Shown here: one piece after another, positions 1 through 9,100 of the stretch
Numbering within the stretch: position 1 is the first letter of the stretch
Layout of the letters: every line of letters starts with the position of its first letter
Source of the DNA: DATDPM01 sp963841995
GTDB lineage: Bacteria > Pseudomonadota > Alphaproteobacteria > DATDPM01
Assembly (NCBI GenBank): GCA_963841995.1
Contig: CAWJEX010000011.1
Location: forward strand, 62,001 to 126,000
Direction of reading: 5' to 3'
DNA: 64,000 bases
Notes under the pieces: generated by a model
Databases searched by the model: none
The model's input: the letters and a program-made list of their open reading frames with translations, nothing else
Told to the model about the DNA's origin: nothing
Position numbers and translations under genes: made by a program

Positions 1-2
1 AA

Positions 3-971
3 ATCGAGGACGTCACGCGCAGTGCCGTGCGCGACATCGGATACGAGCAAGCAGGATTTCATTGGAAGACTGCGACGATCGAAATTCTGGTTCACGAACA
101 ATCCATCGATATCGCGCGCGGCGTGGATGCCGCGGGGAACAAAGACGAAGGGGCCGGCGATCAGGGCATCATGTTCGGCTACGCCTGCCGCGAAACCGAC
201 GCTCTCATGCCGGCACCCATTCACTACGCCCACAGCATTCTTCGCTCGCTCGCCGAGGCGCGCCATTCGGGCGCAGCGCCTGAGCTCGGTCCCGATGCCA
301 AGAGCCAAGTCACGCTTCAATATGTGAACGGTAAACCGCAACGGGCCACGGCGATCGTCGTCTCGACGCAACACGGCGAGAGCGTCGATCAGGATCGGAT
401 ACGCGAAATCGTCCGTCCCCATGTTATCAACGTTCTGCCTCAGGGTTGGATGTGCGCGGAAGGGGATTTTTACGTCAATCCGACGGGGCGTTTCGTCATC
501 GGCGGACCCGACGGCGATTGCGGCCTGACCGGACGCAAGATCATTGTCGATACCTATGGCGGTGCCGCGCCTCACGGCGGCGGCGCGTTCTCGGGCAAGG
601 ATCCGACCAAGGTCGATCGTTCCGCCGCGTATGCCGCGCGGTATCTCGCCAAGAACGTGGTAGCGGCGAATTTGGCCGAGCGCTGCCTGATTCAGCTTTC
701 CTACGCCATCGGCGTTTCGCACCCCATTTCGGTCTTCATCGATACCTATGGCACTGGCCGCGTCGATGAAGAGCGTCTTGCCAAAGTGCTCTGCGAATTG
801 ATGAATCTCTCGCCCCGCGGCATTCGCGAGCATTTGAAACTCAATCGTCCGATCTATGCGCGCACAGCCGCCTACGGTCATTTCGGCCGGGCGCCCGAGC
901 CGGACGGCGGGTTTTCGTGGGAGCGGCTCGATCTGGTTAAGGATTTGGCCGCCGAGTTCGGCAAGGCCTGA
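3..971 (+). CDS. metK: S-adenosylmethionine synthase, 5' partial
   Basis: The enzyme makes S-adenosylmethionine from methionine and ATP in the cytoplasm. The reading frame is open from base 3, so the N-terminus lies outside the window. About 322 C-terminal residues remain of a usual length near 385-400. Visible family motifs are GAGDQGIMFGYA in the central domain and the glycine-rich GGGAFSGKDPTKVDRSAAY loop that contacts phosphates and K+. The stop overlaps the trmB start by one base (TGATG), so the two are probably translationally coupled. SAM made here is the methyl donor for TrmB. Identification is very secure from sequence. Confidence 0.97.
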   Translation: MEDVTRSAVRDIGYEQAGFHWKTATIEILVHEQSIDIARGVDAAGNKDEGAGDQGIMFGYACRETDALMPAPIHYAHSILRSLAEARHSGAAPELGPDAKSQVTLQYVNGKPQRATAIVVSTQHGESVDQDRIREIVRPHVINVLPQGWMCAEGDFYVNPTGRFVIGGPDGDCGLTGRKIIVDTYGGAAPHGGGAFSGKDPTKVDRSAAYAARYLAKNVVAANLAERCLIQLSYAIGVSHPISVFIDTYGTGRVDEERLAKVLCELMNLSPRGIREHLKLNRPIYARTAAYGHFGRAPEPDGGFSWERLDLVKDLAAEFGKA

Positions 972-1732
972 TGACGTCCGGAGCACCGGTCATGACCATG
1001 CCGGTATCCGGAATTTCGCGGCTTCTTTACGGACGCAAGCGCGGGCGAAAGCTTCGCCCCGGTCAGCGGACGCTTTTCGACGACATGCTGCCGAAGCTCC
1101 GGGTCGAAATTCCCCCGCCCGGCAAAAAGCTCGATCCGGCATTTCTGTTTGTGCCGCCGCGGCGTCAATTGTGGTTGGAAATCGGTTTTGGCGGCGGCGA
1201 GCATCTCGCCTTTCAGGCAGAGCTCCACCCCGATGTCGGGTTGATCGGCTGCGAACCTTTCGTCAACGGCATGGTCGGGCTTTTCGCGCATATCCGCGAT
1301 CGAAAACTGTCCAATATCCGAGTTTTCGATGACGACGCCCGATTGTTGCTGGCATCGCTTCCGCCGGCGTCGATCACCCGGGCATTCGTCCTGTTCCCGG
1401 ATCCTTGGCCTAAGAAGCGTCATCACAAACGGCGTATCATCGGGCCCGCGACCCTCGATCTCTTGGCAGGTGTGCTCATCGATGACGCCGAGCTACGCGT
1501 GGCCAGCGACGATGCCGGCTATGTGCGATGGGCGCTGGCCCATGTTCTTGATCACGGCGCCTTCGACTGGGAGGCAGAGTCGCCGCAGGATTGGCGCGAG
1601 CGGCCAAGGGATTGGCCGCAAACGCGCTACGAAGCCAAGGCCCGAGAACAGGGCAGACGGTGTTATTTTTTGCGCTTCGTCAGGCGGAAAAGAGGCGCCG
1701 AAAACGCCGCCGCGAACCATCAAATCCCTTGA
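971..1732 (+). CDS. trmB: tRNA (guanine-N7-)-methyltransferase
   Basis: TrmB methylates G46 in the variable loop of tRNAs using SAM. The 253-residue protein shows a class I methyltransferase fold: the SAM-binding WLEIGFGGGEHLAFQ segment near residue 70, and the conserved FPDPWPKKRHHKRR stretch near residue 140 typical of TrmB. The start overlaps the metK stop; an in-frame ATG at 1001 is an alternative that would trim ten residues. It is the last gene before the hairpin and T-run at 1795-1818. Confidence 0.95.
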   Translation: MTSGAPVMTMPVSGISRLLYGRKRGRKLRPGQRTLFDDMLPKLRVEIPPPGKKLDPAFLFVPPRRQLWLEIGFGGGEHLAFQAELHPDVGLIGCEPFVNGMVGLFAHIRDRKLSNIRVFDDDARLLLASLPPASITRAFVLFPDPWPKKRHHKRRIIGPATLDLLAGVLIDDAELRVASDDAGYVRWALAHVLDHGAFDWEAESPQDWRERPRDWPQTRYEAKAREQGRRCYFLRFVRRKRGAENAAANHQIP

Positions 1733-1794
1733 AGAATGCCGATAATCGGCTACATTTAGCCCGTCATTCTCATAAGACCTGTGGGTTTTGGAGG

Positions 1795-1818
1795 GTGGGC
1801 CTTTGGCCCACTTTTTTT
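1795..1818 (+). terminator. intrinsic terminator / rimP leader hairpin
   Basis: A perfect 7-bp stem GTGGGCC / GGCCCAC with a TTT loop is followed directly by seven T residues. It lies between the trmB stop and the rimP start. By form it is a Rho-independent terminator for metK-trmB. It could equally be an attenuator if transcription of the nus operon begins upstream of it. Confidence 0.8.
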
Positions 1819-1855
1819 ATTATCTGCGCGGGGCTTAGCGGCGCGGAGTATGGCC

Positions 1856-2359
1856 ATGGGGCTGGCAAAAGCACAGGACCTGCCGGGACCGGTGGAGCAG
1901 ATCGTTGCACCGGCATTAGCGGCCCTGGGCTATGAGGTGGTGCGGGTGCTGCTCATGGGCGGCAACAGCGCCGTGCTCCAGATCATGGTGGAGCGGACGG
2001 ACGGAAGCGGCTTGACTCTCGACGATTGCGCGCAGGTGAGCCGGACGATTTCGGCGCTTCTCGATGTCGAGGATCCGATTTCGGGGCCCTATACGCTGGA
2101 AGTGTCGTCACCCGGGCTTGACCGGCCGCTTGTTAAGGAGCGCGATTTCACGCGCTTTGCCGGCTTCGAGGCGCGAATTGAAACGAAGCGCCCGATCGAC
2201 GGGCGCCGGCGCTTTCGCGGCAAGCTCGAGGGTTTGGTGGAGGGCGTCGTTCGGATCGCGATCGAAAGCGGGATGGCCGAAGTACCGTTCCAGGACATTG
2301 AACGCGCGAAGCTGGTCATGAGCGACGAATTGCTGCGTGCGGAACAACGCAAAGGGTAA
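1856..2359 (+). CDS. rimP: ribosome maturation factor RimP
   Basis: RimP acts in 30S subunit maturation. The protein has about 167 residues with the N-terminal RimP domain (ALGYEVVRVLL, LTLDDCAQVSR, YTLEVSSPGLDRPL) and a C-terminal Sm-like domain. The ATG at 1856 is chosen because GGAG at 1845-1848 sits 7 bases upstream. An ATG at 1850 would be too close to that site, and the longer frame back to 1781 would translate the terminator hairpin. It is first in the classic order rimP-nusA-ylxR-infB. Confidence 0.93.
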   Translation: MGLAKAQDLPGPVEQIVAPALAALGYEVVRVLLMGGNSAVLQIMVERTDGSGLTLDDCAQVSRTISALLDVEDPISGPYTLEVSSPGLDRPLVKERDFTRFAGFEARIETKRPIDGRRRFRGKLEGLVEGVVRIAIESGMAEVPFQDIERAKLVMSDELLRAEQRKG

Positions 2360-2366
2360 GGCGAAG

Positions 2367-3923
2367 ATGGAAACGACAACGGGACATGCGCGGATCGAGC
2401 TCATTCAGGTAGCCGATGCGGTCGCACGCGAAAAAGGCATCGACCGCGAAGAAGTGCTCGAAGCGATGGAACTCGCGATCCAAAAAGCGGGCCGATCGAA
2501 ATACGGCCACGAATATGATATCCGGGCGACCATCGACCGCGAAAACGGTGAAATCGAATTGCGCCGCTTCCTTCAGGTCGCCGATCCGGTGGAAAACGAG
2601 GCGACGCAAATCGCCATTGCCGATGCGAAGGAGCGAAATCCCGACGCTCAGATCGGCGACTTTCTGACCGAGCCGCTGCCGCCCATCGACTTCGGGCGCA
2701 TCGCCGCGCAAACCGCCAAGCAAGTCATCGTGCAGCGCGTGCGCGAGGCCGAGCGCCAGCGCCAATTCAAGGAATATAAGGATCGCGTCGGCGAAATCGT
2801 GAACGGCATCGTCAAACGCGTCGAATTCGGCAATGTGGTTGTCGATTTGGGGCGCGCGGAGGCCATCATCCGGCGCGACGAATTGCTGGCGCGCGAGACC
2901 TTCCATCGCGGCGATCGCGTGCGCGCGTACATTTATGACGTGCGCGAAGAAGCGCGGGGGCCGGAGATCTTCCTGTCGCGCGCCCATCCGAAATTCATGG
3001 CCAAACTCTTCGCCCAAGAAGTGCCCGAGGTTTACGACAACATCATCGAGATCAAGGCGGTGGCGCGCGATCCCGGAAGCCGCGCGAAAATCGCGGTCTA
3101 TTCCAAGGATTCGAGCATCGACCCGGTGGGGGCTTGCGTCGGCATGCGCGGCAGCCGCGTGCAAGCGGTGGTGAGCGAATTGCAGGGTGAAAAAATCGAT
3201 ATCATCCCGTGGTCGCCCGATATCGCCACGTTCTGCGTCAATGCGTTGGCGCCGGCGGAAGTGACCAAAGTCGTGGTGGACGAAGACGCCCATCGAATTG
3301 AGGTCATCGTCCCCGACGAGCAATTGAGCCTGGCCATCGGCCGGCGCGGACAAAATGTGCGCTTGGCGTCGCAATTGATCGGCTGGGATATCGATATCCT
3401 CACCGAGGCGGAAGAATTGGAGCGCCGCTCGGAGGAATTCCGCACCCGCTCGCAGATGTTCATCGATGCGCTCGACGTTGACGACGTCGTCGCTCATTTG
3501 CTGGTATCCGAAGGCTTCGGCAGCATCGAGGAAGTCGCCTTTGTGCCGGTCGAAGATTTGACGGATATCGAAGGCTTCGATCAGGACGTTGCGGAAGAAT
3601 TGCGCGCCCGCGCCCGCGCCCATCTCGCCGAGGAACAGGAAAGACTGACCAAGCGGTGGGTGGAATTGGGCGTTGCCGAGGACATGGCGGCGGTGCCGGG
3701 TGTCACCCCGGCGATGGCGGTAAAGCTCGGCGAAAATAAAATCAAGACATTGGATCAACTGGCGGATTCCGCCAGCGATGAGCTGCGGGAACTCTTGGGC
3801 GATATCAAGCTGTCGCCGGAAGAGGCCGATGCGATCATCATGGCGGCCCGGGCCCATTGGTTTCCCGACGAACCGGCTGCCGGCGCCGGCGCGGAAACCC
3901 CCTCTGAAGGCGCCCAGCCCTAA
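2367..3923 (+). CDS. nusA: transcription termination/antitermination factor NusA
   Basis: NusA binds RNA polymerase and nascent RNA and modulates pausing, termination and antitermination. The protein is 518 residues from the ATG at 2367. Domains in order: NusA N-terminal domain (1 to about 130), S1 domain starting near 142 (GEIVNGIVKRVEFG), two KH domains (the second with IGRRGQNVRLA near residue 323), and a long acidic C-terminus with two helix-hairpin-helix-like NusA repeats, as usual in alphaproteobacteria. A GTG at 2337 would overlap rimP and is less likely. A 7-base gap from rimP implies co-transcription. Confidence 0.96.
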   Translation: METTTGHARIELIQVADAVAREKGIDREEVLEAMELAIQKAGRSKYGHEYDIRATIDRENGEIELRRFLQVADPVENEATQIAIADAKERNPDAQIGDFLTEPLPPIDFGRIAAQTAKQVIVQRVREAERQRQFKEYKDRVGEIVNGIVKRVEFGNVVVDLGRAEAIIRRDELLARETFHRGDRVRAYIYDVREEARGPEIFLSRAHPKFMAKLFAQEVPEVYDNIIEIKAVARDPGSRAKIAVYSKDSSIDPVGACVGMRGSRVQAVVSELQGEKIDIIPWSPDIATFCVNALAPAEVTKVVVDEDAHRIEVIVPDEQLSLAIGRRGQNVRLASQLIGWDIDILTEAEELERRSEEFRTRSQMFIDALDVDDVVAHLLVSEGFGSIEEVAFVPVEDLTDIEGFDQDVAEELRARARAHLAEEQERLTKRWVELGVAEDMAAVPGVTPAMAVKLGENKIKTLDQLADSASDELRELLGDIKLSPEEADAIIMAARAHWFPDEPAAGAGAETPSEGAQP

Positions 3924-3938
3924 GAACGAAGGACAATC

Positions 3939-4589
3939 GTGCAGCAAGCCGCCATCGAATCCGAATTTCAGGAAAAAGCGCCGCAGCGGCGCTGCTTTGC
4001 GACCGGCGCGGTGCGCTACAAGACGGAGCTTGTGCGCTTTGTCATTGCGCCCGATGGCGCAGTTGTCCCGGATATCGAGGAAAAGCTGCCCGGGCGGGGT
4101 TTGTGGTTGACCGCCAGCCGGGATATAATTACGGCGTCTTCGGGGAAGGGTTTGTTTGCAAAAGCCGCGCGCGCCCCGGCGCGCGCCCCGGCTAATCTCG
4201 CCGATCAGGTGGAAGCGCTGCTGGCAAGGCGGTGCCTGGATCTTCTGGGATTTGCTCGGCGCGCCGGCCAGGTGACGACGGGATTCGAGAAGGTGCGCGC
4301 CTGGCTCGGCGCAGGCAAAGCTTTCTTGCTGCTGGAAGCCAGCGACGGCGCCGAAGACGGGCGTCGGAAATTGGCGATATCGGCAAGAGATATACCGGTC
4401 ATCGACCTATTTCGCGGCGACGAGTTGTCGCAAGCCTTGGGACGCGAAAACGCCGTCCATGTGGCGGTGAGGGGCGGCAAACTCGCCGCCCTGTTGCAGC
4501 AGGAGGCGGCGCGGCTTGCCGGTTTCCGCGGGTCGATCGGGAATGACGAGACGAAACGCTACAAAATCGCACGAAATTCGGAAGGCTGA
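3939..4589 (+). CDS. YlxR (DUF448)/L7Ae-like RNA-binding protein
   Basis: A two-domain RNA-binding protein of 216 residues. The N-terminal YlxR domain (CFATGAVRYKTELVRFVIAP, with a later PGRGLWL) is followed, after an alanine-rich linker, by an L7Ae/L30e-like domain (LLGFARRAGQVTTGFEKV). The start is a GTG at 3939, preceded by a GAAGGAC ribosome site. The 3' end overlaps the infB start (TGATG-type). The fusion is common in alphaproteobacteria; YlxR proteins have been linked to RNase P and to transcription control elsewhere, so the exact role here is inferred from position in the nusA-infB operon. Confidence 0.9.
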   Translation: MQQAAIESEFQEKAPQRRCFATGAVRYKTELVRFVIAPDGAVVPDIEEKLPGRGLWLTASRDIITASSGKGLFAKAARAPARAPANLADQVEALLARRCLDLLGFARRAGQVTTGFEKVRAWLGAGKAFLLLEASDGAEDGRRKLAISARDIPVIDLFRGDELSQALGRENAVHVAVRGGKLAALLQQEAARLAGFRGSIGNDETKRYKIARNSEG

Positions 4590-7189
4590 TGAGTAACGAG
4601 CAGGAAAAGAAGGAAACGCGAAACGTGGATAGGCCCGGCCGTCTTGAGCTGAAGAAGACGGTCGAGACCGGCCAGATTCGCCAGAGCTTCTCTCATGGCC
4701 GCTCGCGCACCGTCACCGTCGAGGTCAAGCGCAAGCGCACTTATGCCCCCTCGGACGGCGGCACAATGCGGAAACTCTCTCTCGAAGCGGCCACAGCCCT
4801 TGCCGAAGAACCGCAAGCCGCACCCCCTGAAATCGCGGCCCCCCTCGAAAAAGCTGAAACCGATGCCGCGTCCCGCCGGCCGGCGACCTTAAGGTCGCTC
4901 ACCAACGAGGAAAAAGAAGCCCGCGCCCGCGCCGTTCACGATGCGCGCGCCGAGGCCGTCGAAGCCAAAAAGCGCGCCGAAGCCGATCTCAAGCGTCGGG
5001 TCAGCGAAGTCGAGCAGGAACGCCGCCGCGCCGAAGAAGAAGCGACGCGGCTGAAGAGTGCCGACGAATTGCGCCGCGAAGTCGAAGCCGAAGCCGCGCG
5101 CAAATTGGCGGAGGAAGAAGAAGCCCGCAAACGCGCCAAGGACGGCGAGGCGAAGAAAGCGCTGGTCGTCGAGCTGAAGCGCGAAACGGAAGTCATCGAG
5201 GAAGAAGAAGCCGACGACGCCGAAAAAGCCCGCCGTGGCAAAGCGGCTCCGCCACGCCATCCGCCGGCCAAGCGCACCGAACCGCGCCGCCGCGAAGGCA
5301 AACTCACGATCGCTCAAGCCCTCGAAGGCGGCGCCCAGGAGCGCATGCGAAGCATGGCCGCCCTTCGGCGAGCCCGCGAAAAAGAAAAGCAAAGGGCGCG
5401 TGAAAACCAAGTTGCCGAACCGGCAAAAAAGATTACCCGCGATGTGGTCGTGCCGGAATCGATGACGGTTCAGGAATTGGCCAATCGCATGGCGGAGCGC
5501 GGCGCCGACGTGGTCAAGGCGCTGATGAAGCTTGGCGTTATGGTCACGATCACCCAGATGATCGACGGCGATACCGCCGAATTGGTCGTGAATGAATTCG
5601 GTCACCGCGTGCGCCGCGTTTCGGAAGCCGACGTCGAAATCGGTCTTAAGGGCGAGGAAGACAATCCGGAAGCGATGCAGCCGCGGGCGCCGGTCGTCAC
5701 GGTCATGGGCCACGTCGACCACGGGAAGACGTCCCTGCTCGATGCCTTGCGCCAGACCGATGTGGTCAGCGGCGAAGCCGGCGGCATCACGCAACACATC
5801 GGCGCTTATCAAGTGACGCTCAAATCAGGCGCTCATATCACCTTCCTGGATACGCCGGGCCACGAGGCCTTCTCGGCGATGCGGGCGCGGGGCGCCAATG
5901 TCACCGATATCGTGGTGCTGGTCGTGGCGGCCGATGACGGCGTCAAAGATCAGACCGTGGAAGCGATCCATCATGCCCAGGCGGCCAAGGTTCCGTTGAT
6001 CGTGGCCATTAACAAGATCGACAAGCCGGATGCCAATCCGCTCCGTGTCCGCACCGATTTGCTGCAGCACGGCGTGGTCGTGGAAACCATGGGCGGCGAC
6101 GTGCTGAGTATCGAGGTCTCGGCCAAAGAAAAGCGCAATCTCGAGAAGCTCGAAGAAGCGATTCTGCTCCAGTCCGAAGTGCTCGAATTGAGCGCCAATC
6201 CCAATCGCCCCGCCGAAGGAGTCGTGATCGAAGCAAAACTGGAACGGGGCCGCGGCTCGGTTGCAACCGTGCTGGTTCAGCGCGGCACGCTCAAAGTCGG
6301 CGACATTTTCATCGCCGGCTCCGAATGGGGCCGTGTTCGCGCGCTCATCGACGATCGCTTGCGGCAGGTCAATGAGGCCGGTCCTTCGGTCCCGGTCGAA
6401 GTCCTCGGATTGAACGGCACGCCGTCGGCGGGCGACGATTTCGTCGTCGTCGAAGACGAAGCCCGTGCCCGCGAAATCGTTTCCTACCGCGTCCGTCAGA
6501 CCCGCGGCCTGCAAAGCGTTGCGGGGGCTCGCGGCACCATCGAACAGATGATCACCGCCATTCAGGCGGGCGAAGCCAAGGAATTGCCGTTGGTGGTGAA
6601 GACCGACGTTCAGGGATCGCTCGAAGCCATCGTCAGCAGCCTCGAAAAGATGGAAACCAAAGAGGTCAAGGCGCGGGTCCTGCACGGTGGGGTCGGCGGC
6701 ATCAATGAATCGGACGTGACCCTCGCCGCGGCTTCGGGCGCGATGATTCTCGGCTTCAACGTCCGGGCCAATGCCCAGGCGCGCGACTTGGCGCGCCGGG
6801 ACGGAATCGAAATCCGTTATTACTCGGTCATTTACGACATCATCAACGACGTCAAAGCCGCACTCTCCGGCATGTTGGCGCCGACAGTGAAAGAAACCGC
6901 GCTCGGCGCCGCCGAAGTGCGCGAGGTCTTCAGCATCACCAAGGTCGGCAAGATCGCGGGCTGCATGGTCACGGAGGGCGTTATCCGCCGCGGCGCCAAG
7001 ATGCGGCTGCTCCGCGATTCGGTCGTCATTCATCAGGGCACGATCGGAACGCTTCGCCGTTTCAAAGACGAGGCCCGGGAGGTCAAGGAAGGTTTCGAAT
7101 GCGGCATCGGCGTCGAAAACTACCAAGACGTTCAAACCGGCGATATCATCGAGTGCTTCGAGCTCGAAGAGATCGCGCGCTCGATCTAA
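4589..7189 (+). CDS. infB: translation initiation factor IF-2
   Basis: IF-2 is the GTPase that delivers initiator tRNA and joins ribosomal subunits. The protein is 866 residues. Residues 1 to about 300 form a long, highly charged Glu/Lys/Arg/Ala-rich N-terminal extension likely to be coiled coil, then the IF2_N domain (MTVQELANRMAERGADVVKAL). The G domain has GHVDHGKT at 374-381, DTPGHEAF at 421-428 and NKID at 475-478, followed by SAKEKRN. Domains II-IV follow (KTDVQGSLEAI; VRANAQARDLA). Start and frame are fixed by the overlap with the ylxR stop. Confidence 0.97.
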   Translation: MSNEQEKKETRNVDRPGRLELKKTVETGQIRQSFSHGRSRTVTVEVKRKRTYAPSDGGTMRKLSLEAATALAEEPQAAPPEIAAPLEKAETDAASRRPATLRSLTNEEKEARARAVHDARAEAVEAKKRAEADLKRRVSEVEQERRRAEEEATRLKSADELRREVEAEAARKLAEEEEARKRAKDGEAKKALVVELKRETEVIEEEEADDAEKARRGKAAPPRHPPAKRTEPRRREGKLTIAQALEGGAQERMRSMAALRRAREKEKQRARENQVAEPAKKITRDVVVPESMTVQELANRMAERGADVVKALMKLGVMVTITQMIDGDTAELVVNEFGHRVRRVSEADVEIGLKGEEDNPEAMQPRAPVVTVMGHVDHGKTSLLDALRQTDVVSGEAGGITQHIGAYQVTLKSGAHITFLDTPGHEAFSAMRARGANVTDIVVLVVAADDGVKDQTVEAIHHAQAAKVPLIVAINKIDKPDANPLRVRTDLLQHGVVVETMGGDVLSIEVSAKEKRNLEKLEEAILLQSEVLELSANPNRPAEGVVIEAKLERGRGSVATVLVQRGTLKVGDIFIAGSEWGRVRALIDDRLRQVNEAGPSVPVEVLGLNGTPSAGDDFVVVEDEARAREIVSYRVRQTRGLQSVAGARGTIEQMITAIQAGEAKELPLVVKTDVQGSLEAIVSSLEKMETKEVKARVLHGGVGGINESDVTLAAASGAMILGFNVRANAQARDLARRDGIEIRYYSVIYDIINDVKAALSGMLAPTVKETALGAAEVREVFSITKVGKIAGCMVTEGVIRRGAKMRLLRDSVVIHQGTIGTLRRFKDEAREVKEGFECGIGVENYQDVQTGDIIECFELEEIARSI

Positions 7190-7216
7190 CGTCCCGCACC
7201 TACAGCGGGTCATCGC

Positions 7217-7684
7217 ATGCGAAAGAATGGTTCCATCGGACGCGGGCCTTCTCAGCGCCAATTGCGCGTTGCCGAGGAAATCCGGCATAGCATCGCCGAG
7301 CTGATCGAGCGGGGCGCGATGAAAGATCCGGAACTCCGCGATGTTCCGGTTACCGTCACCGAGGTTCGAACGACACCCGATTTGCGGCGTGCGGAAGCGT
7401 TCGTGACGCCCTTGGGCGGCGGCGATCCGAGCAAAATTCTGGCCGCCCTCAATCGCGCAGCCCCCTATTTTCGGGCCCAAGTCGCGCGCGCGATACGCCT
7501 CAAATTCGCCCCCGTCATCGTGTTCTCAGCCGATACCTCCTTCGAGCAGGCGGGCAAAATCGAATCAATTCTGCGCCGGCCCCATGTCCGCCAGGACTTG
7601 GAAAACCCGAACCCCGACGCGTCCGCGGATCTGCCCGAGGACTCGCCAAACGATTCATCGGAGGATTCGGGCGATGGGTCGTAG
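7217..7684 (+). CDS. rbfA: 30S ribosome-binding factor A
   Basis: RbfA assists late 30S maturation near the 5' helix of 16S rRNA. The protein is 155 residues, with the single KH-like RbfA domain visible as RQLRVAEEIRHSIAELIERG, DPELRDVPVTVTEV and DLRRAEAFVTPLGG. The last 25 residues are an acidic Asp/Ser-rich tail beyond the core fold. The 3' end overlaps truB by 11 bases. Confidence 0.93.
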   Translation: MRKNGSIGRGPSQRQLRVAEEIRHSIAELIERGAMKDPELRDVPVTVTEVRTTPDLRRAEAFVTPLGGGDPSKILAALNRAAPYFRAQVARAIRLKFAPVIVFSADTSFEQAGKIESILRRPHVRQDLENPNPDASADLPEDSPNDSSEDSGDGS

Positions 7685-8597
7685 GCATAAGGGCGAGTCT
7701 GTTCACGGCTGGATCGTTCTCGACAAGCCAATAGGGCTGACCTCCGCCCAGGCGGTGGCACGAGTGCGCCGCATCTTCAACGCCGCCAAGGCGGGCCATG
7801 GCGGGACCCTCGATCCGCTGGCAACGGGCGTTCTTCCCATTGCTCTCGGCGAGGCAACCAAAACCGTTGCTTTCGAAATGGACCGAACCAAGACCTATCG
7901 CTTCACTTTGCGCTGGGGCGAGGCACGTAGTACCGACGATGCGCAAGGCAAGATCACGGCGACCAGCCCCAGCCGGCCGAGCGGGGCGGAAATCCAATCC
8001 GTCTTGTCCCGCTTTACCGGCGAAATCCAGCAAACGCCGCCGCGGTTTTCGGCAATCAAGGTCGAAGGGCGCCGGGCCTATGCCATGGCCCGGGGCGACG
8101 AGGAATTCGAGTTATCGCCTCGGCCCATCCTCATTGAAAAACTGGCGGTTATTAGCCTTGAAGGGGATCTCGCGAGTTTCGAGGTCGCCTGCGGCAAGGG
8201 GGCCTATATGCGCTCGCTTGCCCGGGATCTTGGGCTCGCTCTTGGCACCTATGCCCATGTGGTTGAATTGCGCCGTCTTTCGGCCGGTCCGTTCGTGGAA
8301 TCCCAGGCGATTTCGCTAGATTCGCTGGAAACCCTGAGGCATAGTGCCGCCGCACTTGCAACCCTTCTTCCGATCGAGACCGCGCTGGACGGCATCCCGG
8401 CGCTGGCCCTGTCGGAAGGCGAGGCCCGAACGCTGAGGAGCGGACAATCCGTCCCTCTGTTTCGGGCAGTGGACGTAAACCGCATTGGCGGCCTCGTCCC
8501 CGGGATCGCAGTTTGCGCCATGGCTAATGGAAAACCCGTTGCAGTGGCGCGATTCGATCAGGGGAAGCTCCGCCCGGTTCGAGTTTTCAATCTTTAA
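7674..8597 (+). CDS. truB: tRNA pseudouridine(55) synthase
   Basis: TruB converts U55 of the tRNA T-loop to pseudouridine. The protein is about 307 residues. The catalytic motif HGGTLDPLATGVLPIALGEA contains the nucleophilic Asp. KPIGLTSAQAV, PRFSAIKVEGRRAYAMAR and GAYMRSLARDLG also match the family. The ATG at 7674 is preferred because GGAGG lies at 7660-7664; the longer open frame back to 7584 lies inside rbfA. Start and rbfA stop overlap, implying coupling. Confidence 0.95.
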   Translation: MGRRHKGESVHGWIVLDKPIGLTSAQAVARVRRIFNAAKAGHGGTLDPLATGVLPIALGEATKTVAFEMDRTKTYRFTLRWGEARSTDDAQGKITATSPSRPSGAEIQSVLSRFTGEIQQTPPRFSAIKVEGRRAYAMARGDEEFELSPRPILIEKLAVISLEGDLASFEVACGKGAYMRSLARDLGLALGTYAHVVELRRLSAGPFVESQAISLDSLETLRHSAAALATLLPIETALDGIPALALSEGEARTLRSGQSVPLFRAVDVNRIGGLVPGIAVCAMANGKPVAVARFDQGKLRPVRVFNL

Positions 8598-8612
8598 TGA
8601 AGGTAGCAGCCG

Positions 8613-8882
8613 ATGTCGATTAACACTCAGCGCAAGCTTGAGATCATCAAGGATTATGCAACGAAGGACGGTGACACCGGTTCGCCGGAGGTCCAGGTCG
8701 CGATTCTGTCGGAACGCATCAAGACCTTGACCGAGCACCTGAACTCCCACGGCAAGGACTTTCATTCGCGCCGCGGCCTTCTCATCATGGTCGGCCAGCG
8801 CCGCCGCCTGCTCGAATATTTGAAGCGCAAAGATGAAGCGCGATACGAGCGGCTGCTCCAGCGCCTCGGTCTGCGCCGATAG
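8613..8882 (+). CDS. rpsO: 30S ribosomal protein S15
   Basis: S15 is a primary 16S rRNA-binding protein of the 30S platform. The 89-residue protein has the expected length and motifs (TGSPEVQVAILSERIKTLTEHL; DFHSRRGLLIMVGQRRRLLEYL). It lies between truB and pnp, the conserved proteobacterial order, and is preceded by a GAAGG ribosome site. Confidence 0.98.
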   Translation: MSINTQRKLEIIKDYATKDGDTGSPEVQVAILSERIKTLTEHLNSHGKDFHSRRGLLIMVGQRRRLLEYLKRKDEARYERLLQRLGLRR

Positions 8883-8945
8883 GCGATGGCCGCGGCAACG
8901 CGGCCTCGATCGGAGCATGGGTTCATCGAAAAATGCGTTGCTGTT

Positions 8946-8965
8946 CCGGCCGGGAATTCGGCCGG
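8946..8965 (+). other. rpsO-pnp intercistronic hairpin
   Basis: A perfect 7-bp inverted repeat CCGGCCG / CGGCCGG with a GGAATT loop lies in the 218-bp gap between rpsO and pnp. No T-run follows, so it is not a standard intrinsic terminator. In enteric bacteria the equivalent spacer folds into RNase III-processed hairpins that permit PNPase autoregulation; a similar role here is inference. Confidence 0.45.
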
Positions 8966-9100
8966 CGCTGGCGCGTGGGATTTAAGTTTTACAGTGTTGG
9001 AGCTGCGCCATGAGGGCGCAGATGACGACGGCCGCAATCGGGCGGCCAATTTTGGAAAGGGGAATGCATTCGGCACCCCTTTAGGAAAGGTAGAGAGAGT

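Noticed and set aside
2316..3947. Long minus-strand open frame opposite nusA (543 codons)
   Set aside because: Its composition mirrors the antisense of nusA, it has no domain resemblance, and nusA on the plus strand is certain.
5825..7480. Long minus-strand open frame opposite infB (551 codons)
   Set aside because: It is an antisense shadow of infB and rbfA in GC-rich DNA.
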